A stretch of DNA of 64,000 nucleotides from Garcia nutans (taxonomy: Eukaryota; Streptophyta; Magnoliopsida; Malpighiales; Euphorbiaceae): the NCBI GenBank assembly GCA_947685225.1, contig CANTUV010000062.1:17132501-17196500 (forward strand), in the 5' to 3' direction. Below are positions 1 through 12,495 of this stretch, piece after piece (position 1 is the first letter of the stretch; each line of letters starts with the position of its first letter). Below the pieces are notes generated by a model. It saw only the letters and a program-made list of their open reading frames with translations. It made no database searches and had not been told where the DNA came from. The position numbers and the translations under genes are program-made.

Positions 1-373
1 CAAACCAAATAAGTCATGATTTAAGCCAAGATAAATTAACCATAGTCAAACAACAAGCATTTGGGATAAAACCTAAGGAAAGTAACTAGGCCAATTACAT
101 GAGCTTTAGTCTTTGGGTTAAAAGTCATAGGTTCCCACAGCAAGTATATACCAAAAGGTACAAGGCTATGAGTGATTATGCCATGCTTTATCTCCATACC
201 TTGAGTAAAAGTATGGTATCCCTTACATAACACAATACAGGTAACACGGGTGTCCTAATTCACGCATATGATGCAATCTAATATGATGCAATGGATAATA
301 TCATGATAAGAAAGAATAGAATAATAAAAAGACCAACGGAATTAACTTCTCTTATCCCCAATGGAGTCACCAC
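1..373 (-). mobile_element. Internal leader of Tat-type element, copy A (continues beyond left edge)
   Basis: This stretch is the reverse complement of 25054 to about 25424, with only scattered mismatches. It starts at the copy A primer binding site and runs leftwards out of the window. It holds no gene. Together with the LTR to its right it shows that a second element of the same family lies in opposite orientation to the one at 23.5-31.9 kb. Short ORFs here (for example 36-233) are leader sequence that is also present in copy B, and they resemble no protein I know. Confidence 0.8.
352..372 (-). promoter_or_regulatory. Primer binding site, copy A (mutated)
   Basis: Read on the minus strand it is TGGTGACTCCATTGGGGATA, directly after the LTR end ...CTCACA plus one base. 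It matches the copy B site TGGCGACTCCCCTGGGG except for a C to T in the fourth position and one or two inner changes. A PBS starting TGGCGACTCC pairs with a tRNA 3' CCA end; tRNA-Arg is the primer usually given for Ogre-like elements, but I could not check it here. Confidence 0.7.
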
Positions 374-1937
374 TGTGAGTGAGATTTTTGCCCCCCACTT
401 CCAGTGGAATGGTTTTGTTTAGGCTCAGGGCCTTAGAGAACACGGGCCTAAGCCCGGAGAAAACGGAGTCGCCACCCTGATGGGCTGGGAAAAAGAAAGG
501 GGTGGATGACTCGATTCCTAAGGAATCCCTAACCCCCTAATGGGTTTGAAAAGTTGGGTACGTGTGAGAAAGGTGAGAAATGGCCCAACACCCCCACAAC
601 GCCCGGTTCATTGGATCCGACCTCCTTTGCTGGTCTTAATATTATAAAATTCTTAAATATAACAATATTATCCATATTACATGCAACAATTAAATTAAAG
701 CATCATTATATTAAAATCAAAGCAATATACAAACAAAGCAAATAAATGGACACCAATCTGAGGATGGAAACATGTCCTTACATCGTCCATGTCTAAAACT
801 AAATAGGACACCCACCAAAAGGTGGAAACGTGTCTTTTACATTGGACCAAAATATAAAAGAAATTTAAATTACATAAAATTTAACTAATGACGTACCCAA
901 TTATGGAAACATACCTCTTACAATTTTAATACCAAATAAATAATTAAGCAAAATTAAATCATTCAAGTGCTATAACTAAAATAAAAAATATGTCTTAAGT
1001 AAAATAAATCATTCATCATATAACAAATAGCAAACCAAATAAACAATTAAAATTGGAATTTAATTCACCAAGTAAATAAAATTAGGGTTTGAGATTTAGA
1101 ATTTTAAGATTTTAGGTTTTGAGGATTATGGTTACTGAGTTAGGAATTATGATTTTAAATTTACTAGATTGGGTTTTAGGTTCACTGGATAAGGGCTTTA
1201 GGGCGTTGATAAACTTGTCATAAGGTTTTAATGTTTTAAGAATTAGGGTTTAGGAAAACTAGGGTTTACTGGATTGGGTTTTAAGAAAATTAGGGTTTAG
1301 GAAAATTAAGGAATTAAGACACTGGGTTAGGGTTTTGAGAATTAATAAGATAATTTAAAGTTTTGAAAAAATAAGTTAGGGTTTAGATGATTAAGAAATT
1401 TAGGGTTTAAGAGACAAAGATTTATGGTTTTAAAATTTTGGAAATAAAAGAACGATTTAGGGTTTTGATAATTTAATCAATGACTTAGGCTACTGGATGG
1501 TTTTAAGTTTTTAGTTTTTATAAAACATGCAAGTGGAGTTTTGAAAACCAACTGATTAATGTATTAACTAAAGTAAATAATTAAAGTTATTAAAACAAAG
1601 ATCAAGTTACTACATATTCTTATTAATCAAAGAAAATGAAGCTACTATGAACATATATTTTATGATTAAAGATCAAATCTGCGTAGTCGGTTCCACTAAA
1701 AAACTGATTTGTGGACAAACAATAACAAAGGCAATGTTGCTGCCTTTGATGGATTGATGATTGATGAATGCTCACTTGCTGCTAATTCCTTTTTGTCATC
1801 CCTTGCTTTGTTGTTTAAACCTCTTAATGTTAATTGCCGAACTCTAGGTTTTCTCCTTTTTTTTCCCTCTAGGTTTTCTCCTTTTTTTTCCCTCTAGGTT
1901 TTCTCCTTTTTTTCCCTCTAGGTTTTTTCCTTTTTTA
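374..1937 (-). repeat. LTR copy A, U3-truncated, fused to satellite
   Basis: It is homologous in reverse orientation to 23533-25053 (copy B) and, over its inner part, to 31278-31880 (copy C). The LTR 3' end (CA) is at 374-375. The U3 part present in copy C (30791 to about 31277) is missing, and reversed satellite replaces it from about 1938. The body is AT-rich and full of AAACCCTAA-like words. ORFs here, such as 1709-1897, sit on the LTR R/U5 strand opposite and are not genes. The junction with satellite matches that of copy B. Confidence 0.85.
1844..1937 (-). repeat. Four-copy 24-bp tandem repeat at LTR-satellite junction
   Basis: The word CTAGGTTTTCTCC followed by a T-run and CCCT recurs about four times with a period near 24 bp. 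Copies B and C carry the word only about twice, more loosely spaced, so this is a local expansion at the LTR-satellite boundary specific to copy A, probably by replication slippage. Confidence 0.8.
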
Positions 1938-3919
1938 TGGACCCAAATTGAGTTCTGGAGTAAAAAAATATTTGTATTCTGGACCCTGGGTGGTTTGGAT
2001 TCTGAACACGGATTGAGTTCTGGACTCAAAAAAGGTTTATGTTCTGGACCTGAGGTGGAATGGGTTCTGTACCCAGATTTAATTTTGGACTTGAAAAAGA
2101 TTTGTGTTGTGGACCCAAGGTGGTTTGGGTTCTGAATCTGGATTGAGTTCTGAACTCGAAAAAAATTTGGGTTATGGACCTGAGTTTGTTTGGATTTGGA
2201 CCCAAATTGAATTTTAAACTCAAAAAAGATTTGGGTTTTGGACCCGAGTTGGTTTCGATTCTGCACCCAAATTGAGTTTTGGACTCACAAAAGATTTGAG
2301 TTCTGGACCCGAGGTAGTTTGGGTCCTGGACACGAATTAAGTTTTTAACGCGAAAAAGATTTAGGATTTGGATCCAAGGTGGTTTGGGTTCTGGACCCAA
2401 ATTGAGTTTTGGACTAAAAGAAATTGGGGTTTTGGACTCGAGGTGCTTTGGGTTCTAGACCCAAATTGAGTTCTGGACTCAACAAAGGTTTAGGTTTTGG
2501 ACCTCAGGTGGTTTCTGTTTTGGAATGCAGGTGGTTTGGGTTTTGGACCCAGATTGATTTCTGAACTCAAAAATGACATGTGTTCTAGACCCAAGGTGGT
2601 TTGGATTCTTAACCCGATTGAGTTCTAGGATCAAAAAGTTGTGGTTCTTGACCCAAGGTAGTTTGGGTTATGGACCTGGATTGATTTCTGGACTGGAAAA
2701 AGATATGTGTTCTGGACCCGATGTGGTTTGTGTTCTGTACCAGGATTGAGTTCTAAAATTGAAAAAATTTGAGTTCTGAACCCGATGTGGTTTGGATTCT
2801 CAACCCGGATTGAGTTCTGGATTAAAAATATTTAGGTTTTGGACCGGAGGTGGTTATGGTTCTGGACCCAGATTGAGTTCTGAATTTAAAAAAAAAAATT
2901 GGGTTATGGACCTAGATTGAGTTCTAGAATCGAAAAAGATTTTGGTTCTCGACCCAAATTTAGTTGTGGATTCAAAAATAATTTAGGTTCTGGACCCAGG
3001 TGGTTTGGTTTCTAGAAATGAATTGAGTTTCGGACTAAAAAAAATATTTAGGTCTTGGACCTATAGTGAATTGGGTTTTGGACTCAGATTGAGTTCTGGA
3101 CTAAAAAAAATTTAGGTTCGAGACCCAGATAGAGTTCTGAAATAAAAAAAGATTTGGGTTCTGGACCTGAGGTGGTTTGGGTTCTAGGCCCGAATTGAGT
3201 TATGGATTTGAAAAAGATTTGGATTCTTAACCCTAGGTGGTTTGGGTTTTGGACCACGATTAATTTATGGACTTGAAAAAAGTTTGGGTTATGGACCCAA
3301 GGTGGTTTGGGTTCTCAACCCAAGATTGTTTGGGTTCTGGACCTGGATTGAGTTATGGACTTGAAAAAGATCTGTCTTATGGACCCGATGTGGTTTGGAA
3401 TCTGGACTCGGATTGAGATCTGAACTCAAAAAATTTTGGGTTCTGAACCCGAGGTGGTTTGATTTCTAGCATTAAATTGAGTTCTGAACTCGAAAAAGAT
3501 TTGGGTTCTTGATCCGAGATTATTTGGGTTCTGGACCCGAATTGATGTGTGTACTAAAAAAATTGGGTTCTGGACTAAAGGTTGTTTGGGTTCTTGACCT
3601 AGATTGAGTTTTAGATTCGAAAAAGTTATAGGTTTTGGACCCGAGGTGGTTTGGGTTCTTGACCCAAATTGAGTTCTGGATTCGAAAAAGATTTGGGTTC
3701 TGGACTCAGATTTAGTTGTGGATTCAAAAATAATTTGGGTTCTGGACCCGAGGTGGTTTGAGTTCTGGACCCGAATTGAGTTTCGAACTGGAAAAGGATT
3801 TGAGTTCTAGACCCGAGGTGATTTGTGTTCTGGACCCGAATTAAATTCTGGAGTCAAAAAAGATTTGTGTTCTGGACCCAGATTGAGTTTCAGACTCAAA
3901 TAAAATTTGGGTTCTGGGT
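1938..3919 (-). repeat. 65-bp satellite array I, reverse orientation
   Basis: Read on the minus strand this is the same 65-bp monomer family as the rest of the window: GTCCAGAACCCAA cores followed by tails such as ACCACCTCGG or ATCTTTTTCGA. From 1938 to about 3060 the individual monomers match, unit by unit and in inverse order, those at about 22430-23532, including rare variants such as the CCTGCATTCC tail and GATCCTAGAACTC. The orientation change lies at about 3919. ORFs here (1844-2266, 2026-2400) are satellite translations, not genes. Confidence 0.9.
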
Positions 3920-4414
3920 CCAAAAGCGAAACCACCTTAGGTCCAAAACTAAAAAAAATTTCTATAGTCCAAAACTCAATCCGGGTTCAGAACCCAAAAA
4001 ACCTCAAGTCTAGAAATACATCTTTTTTGAGCCTAGAACTCAATCCGGGTCCAAAATCCATACCAGCTTGGGTCCATAATCTAATTCATTTTTGAGTCCG
4101 GAACTCAATTCAGGTCCAGATCCCAAATCACTTCGGGTCTAGATCCCAAATCATTTTTGAATTCACAACTAAATTCGGGTCCAAAATCCAAATCTTTTTC
4201 TAATTCAGAACTCAATTTGGGTCTAGAACCCAAACTACCTCAGGTCCAAAACCAAATCTTTTTTTAGCCCAAAACTCAATGTGGGTCAAGAATGCAAACC
4301 ACCGCTGGTCCAAAACCCAAATATTTTTAGAGTCCACAAATCAATCCAGGTCCAGATCTCAAACCACCTCGGGTCAAGAACCCAAATTTTTTTCTAGTCC
4401 AGAACTCAATCTAG

Positions 4415-7400
4415 GGCCATAATCCCAAACCACCTCGGGTCCAGAACCTAAATCTTTTTTGAGTTCAGAACTCAATCTGGGTCCAGAACCCAAACCACCT
4501 TAGGTCCAAAACCCAAATCTATTTTGAATCCACAACTCAATCCGGGTTCAGAACCCAAACCACCTCAGGTTCAAAACACAAATCTTTTTCAAGTTCAAAA
4601 CTCAATTCGGGTCCAGAACCCAAACCACCTCGGGTCTAAAACCCAAATCTTTTTTGAGTTCAGAACTCTATCCGGGTATCGAACCTAAATTTCTTTGAGT
4701 CCAGAACTCAATCCGGGTCTAGAACCCAATTCACCACAGGTCTAGAACCTAAATCTTTTTTTAGTCCGAAACTCAATTCGGGTCTAGAAATAAAACCACC
4801 TCGGGTCTAGAACCCAAATTTTTTTTAATCTCACAACTAAATTCAGGTGGTGAACTAAATTGTTTTCGCGTCCAGAACTCAATCTAGGTCCAAAACCCAA
4901 AATTTTTTCTAATTCATAACTCAATCTGGGTCCAGAACCCAAACCACCTCGGGTCCAAAATTTAAATTTTTTTTAAAATCAAAACTCAATCCGAGTCGAG
5001 AATCTAAACCATCTCAGGTTCAGAACTCAATTGTTTTGAGTTCAGAACTCTATTCGAGTCCAAAACACATCTTTTTCAAGTCCAGATCTCAATTCGGGTC
5101 CAGAGTCCAAACCACCTTGGGTTAAGAACCTCAACTTTTTTGAGCCTAGAACTCAATCTGGATCCAAAACCCAAACCACCTCAGGTCTAGAACACAGATC
5201 TTTTTCGTGTCAAGAACTCAAACCAAATGCAGTCCAGAACCCAAATCTTTTTTTAGTCCAGAACTAAAATTGGATCTAGAACCCAAAGCGCCTCAAATCT
5301 AGAACCCCAATCTTTTTCAAGTCCAAATCTCAATTCGGGTCTAGAACTCAAAGCACTTCGGGTCCAGAACCTAAATCTTTTTCGCGTCAAAAACGCAATT
5401 CAGGTCCAGAACCTAAATCTTTTTTTAGTCTAAAACTCAATTTGGATGCAGAATCCAAACCAACTCGGGTCCAAAACCCATATTTTTTTCGAGTCTGAAA
5501 TTCAATTTGGGTACAAACCCAAACAAACTCAGGTCCATAATCCAAATATTTTTCGAGGTCAGAACTCAATCCGTGTCCAGAACCCAAACCATCTTGGGTC
5601 CAGAACACAAATCATTTTTGAGTTCAGAACTCAATCCGGGTCCAGAACCTAAACCACCTGGGGTCTAGAACACAAATCTTTTTCGAGTCCTGAACTCAAT
5701 CTGTGTTCAGAGCCCAAACCACCTGGGGTCCAAAACCCAAATCTTTTTCGATTCCAGAACTCAATTTGGGTCCAGAACTCAAATTACCTCGAGTCCAGAA
5801 CCTAAATCTTTTTCAAGTCCAAAACTCAATTTGGGTCCAAAAACCAAACAACCTCGTGTCCAGAACCCAAATCTTTTTCGAGTCTAGAACTCAATTCAGG
5901 GCCAGAACCCAAACCACCTCAGGTTCAGAATCCAAATCATTTTTTAGTTCAAAACTCAATCCGGGTCTAGAACCCAAATATTTTTTTACTCTAGAACGCA
6001 AATCACCTCAGGTCTAGAACCCAAATGTTTTTTAGTCTAGAACTCAATCTAGGTCCAGAACTCAAATCTTTTTTGAGTTTAGAACTCAATCCGAGTCCTG
6101 AGCCCAAATTTTTTTTAGTTCAGAACACAATTCAAGTCCAGAACCAAAAAAAACCTCGGGTAAAGAACCCCAACCACCTTGGATCTAGAACTCAAATTTC
6201 TTTTTAGTTTACAAATTAATCATGGTCCATAAACCAAACCACCTAGAACCAAGGACCCAAATCTTTTTTGAGTTCAGAACTCAATCCGGGGCCAGAACCT
6301 AAAACCACATTGGTCCAGAACTCAAATCTTTTTCGAATGTAGAACTCAAACAACCTCGAGTCCAGAACTCAAATCCTTTTTGAGCTCAGAACTCAATTCG
6401 GATCCTGAACCTAAATTTTTTTGAATCCACAATTGAATCCGGGTCAAGAACCCAAACCACCTCGGGTCCAGAACATAAATCTTTTTCAAGCTTGAAACTC
6501 AATTTGGGTCCAGAACCCAAACCACCTCAGGTCCAAAACCCAAATCATTTTCTAATCCACAACTGAATCTTAGTCCAGAACCCAAATCTTTATCGAATCC
6601 AGAACTCAATTAGGTTTAAAAATCCAAACCACGTCGGGTCCAAAATCAAAATCTTTTTCAAATCAAGAACTCAATCCGGGTCGAGAACCCAAATCATCTC
6701 GAGTTCAAAATCCAAATTTTTTTTTAGTCCAAAACTCAATACGGGTCCAGAACTCAAACCACATTGGGTCCATAACACAGATTTTTTTCAAGTATAGAAC
6801 TCAGTCAGGGTCCAGAACCCAAATCACCTTGAGTCCAGAATATAAATCTTTTTCGAGTCAGAACTCAATCTAGGTACAAAATCCAAACCACCTCGGGACT
6901 AGAACTCAAATATTTTATGAATCCAGAACTCAATCACTGTCCAAAACCCAAACCACCTTGGGTCCAGAATCCAAATCTTTTTTTACTTTAGAAATCAATT
7001 CTAGTCTAGAATCCAATTCACCTCAGGTCCAGAACCCAATTCATTTTTTAGTTCGAAACTCAATTTGGATCCAGAACCCAAACCACCTCGGGTCCAGAAC
7101 CTAAATCATTTTTTAATTAACAACTAAATCCGGGTCTAGAACCCAAATCTTTTTCGAGTCCACAACTCAATCTAAGTCCAGAATCAAAATTTTTTTCGAA
7201 TCCAGAACCCAAACTACCTCAAGTCCAAAACCTAAATATTTTTTGAATCCAGAACTCAATCCGGGTTGAGAACCCAAACCACCTCAGATTCAGAACCAAA
7301 ATTTTTTTGAGTTAACAACTCAATTCGGCTCCAGAACCCAAACCACCTAGGGTCCAGATCACAGATCTTTTTTCAGTCCAGAACTCAATCCGGGTCTAGA

Positions 7401-7883
7401 AACCAAACCACCTTGGGTCCAGAACCATAATTTTTTCTAGTCCAAAACTCAATCCGGGTCCAGAACCAATACCACCTCGAGTCTAGAACACATATCTTTT
7501 TTGAGCCTAGTACTCAATCCAGGTCCAGAACCCATACCACCTCGGGTCCAAATTCTAATTCATTTTTCAGTCCGAACTCAATTCGGGTCCAGATCAAAAA
7601 TCACCGCGGATTTAGATCCCAAATCATTTTTAAATTCACAACTAAATTCGGGTCCAAAATCCAAATCTTTTTCTAATTCAGAACTCAATTTGGGTCTAGA
7701 ACCCAAAACACCTCGGGTCCAAAACCAATTCTTTTTTTAGCCCAAAACTCAATGCGGGTCCAGAATCCAAAACATCGCTGGTCCAGAACCCAAATATTTT
7801 TAGAGTCCACAAATCAATCCAGGTCCAGATCCTAAACCACCTCAGGTCAACAAACCAAATTATTTTCGAGTAACTCAATCTGC
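4415..7883 (+). repeat. Higher-order repeat unit, copy 1 (about 3.47 kb)
   Basis: It is bounded by the rare word GGCCATAATCCC at 4415 and again at 7884. Inside, TTGGATGCAG at 5442 and CCTCGGGTAAAG at 6154 mark fixed positions. The same marker order and spacing occur in the unit beginning at 9069, which defines a higher-order unit of some 53 monomers. Confidence 0.7.
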
Positions 7884-9068
7884 GGCCATAATCCCAAACC
7901 ACCTCAGGTCCAGAACCTAAATCTTTTTGGAGTTAGGAACTCAATCTGGGTCCAGAACCCAAACCACCTTGGGTCCAAAACCCAAATCTTTTTCGAATCC
8001 ACAACTCAATCCTGGTCCAGAACCTAAACCACCTCGGGTCCTGAACACAAATCTTTTTCAAGTTCAAAACTCAATTCGGGTCTAGAACCCAAACCACCTC
8101 GGGTCTAGAACCCAAATCTTTTTCGAGTTCAGAACTCTATCCGGGTCTCGAATCTAAATTTGTTTGAGTCTAGAACTCAATTCAGGTCTAGAACCCAATT
8201 CACCACAGGTCGAAAACCTTAATTTTTTTTTAGTCCGAAACTCAATTCTGTTCCAGAAATAAAACCACCTCGAGTCTAGAACCCAAATTGTTTTTGAATT
8301 CACAACTAAATTTGGGTCGTGAACCAAATCTTTTTCTAGTCCAAAACTCAATCTAGCTCCAAACCCAAATTTTTTTCGAATTCAAAACTCAAAATGGGTA
8401 CAAAACCCAAACCACCTAGGAACCAAAATTTAAATTTTTTTCGAAATCATAACTCAATCCGGTGTCGAGAAACTAAACTATCTCGGGTTTAGAACTCAAA
8501 TTTTTTTGAGTTTAGAACTCAATTCGGGTCTAGAACACATATCTTTTTCCAGTTCAAAACTCAATTCGGGTTCAGAACCCAAACCACCTTGGGTCAAGAA
8601 CCTCAACTTTTTTGAGCCTAGAACTCAATCCAGGTCCAGAACCCAAACCACCTCGAGTCTAGAACACAGATCTTTTTCGTGTCCAGAACTCAACTTAATG
8701 CGGTCCAGAACCCAAATCTTTTTTTAGTCCAGAACTCAATTTGGATCTAGAACCCAAAGCACCTCGAGTCCAGAGCCCCAATCTTTTTCGAGTCCAAAAT
8801 TCAATTCGGGTTTAGAACTCAAACCACTTGGGGTCCAAAACCTAAATCTTTTTCTTGTCAAAAACTCAATTCGTGTCCAGAACCCAAACCACCGCGGGTC
8901 CAGAACCTAGAACTTTTTCAAGTCTAAAACTCAATTTGGATGCAAAATCCAAACTAACTCAGGACCAAAACCCAAATTTTTTTCGATTCTGAAATTCAAT
9001 TTGGGTCTAAACCCAAACAAACTCAGGTCCATAATCCAAATATTTTTCAAGTTCAGAACTCAATCTGG
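7884..9068 (+). repeat. Partial higher-order unit (about 1.19 kb), fused
   Basis: It starts with the marker GGCCATAATCCC (7884) and reaches TTGGATGCA (8936) after 1052 bp, as in the full units. The following 2.4 kb is absent and the next GGCCATAAT marker appears only 133 bp later (9069). This is the product expected from unequal exchange between two higher-order units. Confidence 0.65.
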
Positions 9069-12000
9069 GGCCATAATCCTAAACCACCTCGGGTCCAGAA
9101 CACAAATCTTTTTCGAGTTCAGAACTCAATCTGGGTCCAGAACCCAAACCACCTTGGGTCCAAAACTCAAATCTTTTTTGAATCCACAACTCAATCCGGG
9201 TCCAAAACCCAAACCACCTCGGGTTCAAAACACAAATCTTTTCCAAGTTCAAAACTCAATTAGGGTCCAGAACTCAAACCACCTCGGGTCTAGAACCCAA
9301 ATCTTTTTCGAGTTCAGAACTCTATCCGGGTATTAAACCTAAATTTCTTTGAGTCCAGAACTCAATCCGGGTCTAGAACCCAATTCACCACAGGTCCAGA
9401 ACCGAAATCTTTTTTTAGTCCGAAACTCAATTCGGGTCCAAAAATAAAACCACCTCGGGTCTAGAACCCAAATTGTTTTCTAACTCACAAATAAATTCGG
9501 GTGGAGAACCAAATATTTTTCAAGTCTAGAACTCAATCTAGGTCAAAAACCTAAATTTTTTTCAATTCAGAACTCAATCTAGGTCTAGAACCCAAACCAC
9601 CTCGGGTCCAAAATTTAAATTTTTTTTGAAATTAGAACTGAATCCGGGTCGAGAATCTAAACCATCTCGGGTTTAGAACTCAATTGTTTTGAGTTCAGAG
9701 CTCAATTCGACTCTGGATCACATATCTTTTCCAGTCCAGAACTCAATTCAGATCCATAACCCAAACCACAGAACCTCAACTTTTTTTAGCCTAGAACTCA
9801 ATTCGGGTCCAAAACTAAAACGACCTTGGGTCTAGAACACAAATCTTTTTTTTGTCCAGGAATCAAACCAAATGCGGTCCAGAACCCAAATTTTTTTTTG
9901 GTCCATAACTCAATTTGCATCTAGAACCCAAAGCACCTCGTGTCCAGAACCCCAATATTTTTCAAGTCCAAATCTCAATTCGGGTCTATAACCCAAACCA
10001 CTTCAGGTCCAGAAACTAAATCTTTTTCGCGTCAAAAATGCAATTCAGGTCCAAAACCTAAATCTTTTTTTAGTCTAAAACTCAATTTGGATGCAGAATC
10101 CAAACCAACTCGGGTCAAAAACCCAAATTTTTTTCGAGTCTGAAATTCAATTTGGGTCCAAACCCAAACAAACTCAGGTCCATAATCCAAATCTTTTTCG
10201 AGGTCAGAACTCAATCCGTGTCCAGAACCCAAACCACCTTGGGTCCAGAACACAAATCATTTTTTAGTTCAGAACTCAATCTGGGTTCAGAACCCAAACC
10301 GCCTGGGGTCTAGAACACAAATTTTTTTGAGTCTAGAACTCAATCCGTGTTCAGAGCCCAAACCACCTGGGGTCCAAAACCCAAATCTTTTTCGGCTCCA
10401 TAACTCAATTTGGGTCCAGAACTCAAATCACCTCGAGTCCAGAACCCAAATCTTTTTCAAGCCCAAAACTCAATTTGGGTCCAAAACCCAAACAACCTCG
10501 GGTCCAGAACCCAAATCTTTTTCGAGTCTAGAACTCAATTCAGGGCCAGAACCCAAACCACCTCGGGTTTAGAATCCAAATCATTTTTTAGATCAAAACT
10601 CAATCCGGATCTAGAACCCAAATCTTCTTTTACTCTAAAACTCAAATCACCTCAGGTCCAGAACCCAAATCTTTTTTAGTCTGCAACACAATCTAGGTCC
10701 ATAACCCAAATCTTTTTCGAGTTCAGAACTCAATCCGAGTCGTGAACCCAAATTTTTTTTAGTCCAGAACACAATTCAAGTCCAGAACCAAAAAAACCTC
10801 GGGTAAAGAACCCCAACCACCTTGGATCTAGATCTCAAATTTTTTTGAGTCCACAAATCAATCGTGGTTCATAAACCAACCACCTCGAGTCAAGAACCCA
10901 AATCTTTTTTTAGTTTAGAACTCAATCCGGGGCCAAAACCTTAAACCACATTGGTCCAGAACTCAAATCTTTTTCGAAAACAGAACTCAATCCAGGGCCA
11001 TAACTCAAACCACTTCGGGTCAAGAACTCAAATCTTTTTTGAGCTCAGAACTCAATCCGGATCTTGAACCTAAATTTTTTTGAATCCACAACTGAATCCG
11101 AGTCAAGAACCCAAACCACCTCGGGTCCAGAACATAAATCATTTTCAAGTTTGAAACTCAATTTGAGTCCAGAACACAAACCACCTCGGGTCCAGAACCC
11201 ACATCATTGTCTAATCCACAGCTGAATCCTGGTCCAGAACCCAAATCTTTATCGAATCCAGAACTTAATTAGGGTTAAAAATCCAAACCACCTCGGGTCC
11301 AAAATCAAAATCTTTTTCAAATCAAGAACTCAATCAGGGTCGAGAAACCAAATCACCTCGGGTTCAGAATCTAAATTTTTTTTTAGTCCAAAACTCAATA
11401 CGGGTCCAGAACTCAAACCACATCGGGTCCATAACACAAATCTTTTTTAAGCCTAGAACCCAATCAGGGTCCAGAACCCAAATCACCTCGGGTCCAGAAT
11501 ATAAATCTTTTTCTAGTCAGAACTCAATCTAGGTATAGAACCCAAACCACCTCGGGTCCAGAACTCAAACATTTTATGAATCCAGAACTCAATCACGGTC
11601 CAAAACCCAAACTACCTTGGGTCCAGAATCCAAATCTTTTTTTACTTTAGAAATCAATTCTAGTCTAGAATCCAATTCACCTCAGGTCCAGAACCCAATT
11701 CATTTTTTAGTTTGAAACTCAATTTGGGTCCAGAACCCAAATCACCTCGGGTCCAGAACCCAAATCATTTTTGAATTCACAACTAAATCCGGGTCCAGAA
11801 CCTAAATCTTTTTAGAGTCCAGAACTCAATCTAGGTCCAGAATCCAAATTTTTTTTGAATCTAGAACCCAATCCGGGTTGAGAACCCAAACCACCTCATA
11901 TTCAGAACCTAAATTTTTTTGAGTTCAGAACTCAATTCGGGTCCAAAACCCAAACCATGTAGGGTCCAGATCACAGATCTTTTTTCAGTCCAGAACTCAA

Positions 12001-12495
12001 TTCGAGTCTAGAAACCAAACCACCTTGGGTCCAGAACCATAATTGTTTCTAATCCAAAACTCAATTCGGGTCCAGAACCCAAACCACCTCGAGTGTAGAA
12101 CACATATCTTTTTTGAGCCTAGAACTCAATCCGGGTCCAGAACCCATACCACCTCGGGTCCAGAATCTAATTCGTTTTTGAGTCCGAACTCAATTTGGGT
12201 CTAGATCCAAAATCACCTCGGGTTTAGATCCCAAATCATTTTGGAATTCACAACTAAATTTGGGTCCAAAACTCAAATCTTTTTCTAATCCAGAACTTAA
12301 TTTGGGTCTAGAACCCAAACCACCTCCGGTCCAAAACCAAATCTTTTTTTAGCTTAAAACTCAATGCGGGTCTAGAATCCAAAACATCGCTGGTCCAGAA
12401 CCCAAATATTTTTAGAGTCCACAAATCAATCCAGGTCCAGATCCTAAACCACCTCAGGCCAAGAACCCAAATTATTTTCGAGTAACTCAATCTGG
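9069..12495 (+). repeat. Higher-order repeat unit, copy 2 (about 3.43 kb)
   Basis: The markers GGCCATAAT (9069), TTGGATGCAG (10087) and CCTCGGGTAAAG (10797) repeat the order and spacing of copy 1 (intervals 1018 and 710 bp against 1027 and 712). The next marker set (12496, 13523, 14160) starts a third unit that is one monomer shorter between its second and third marker and later diverges. Confidence 0.7.
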
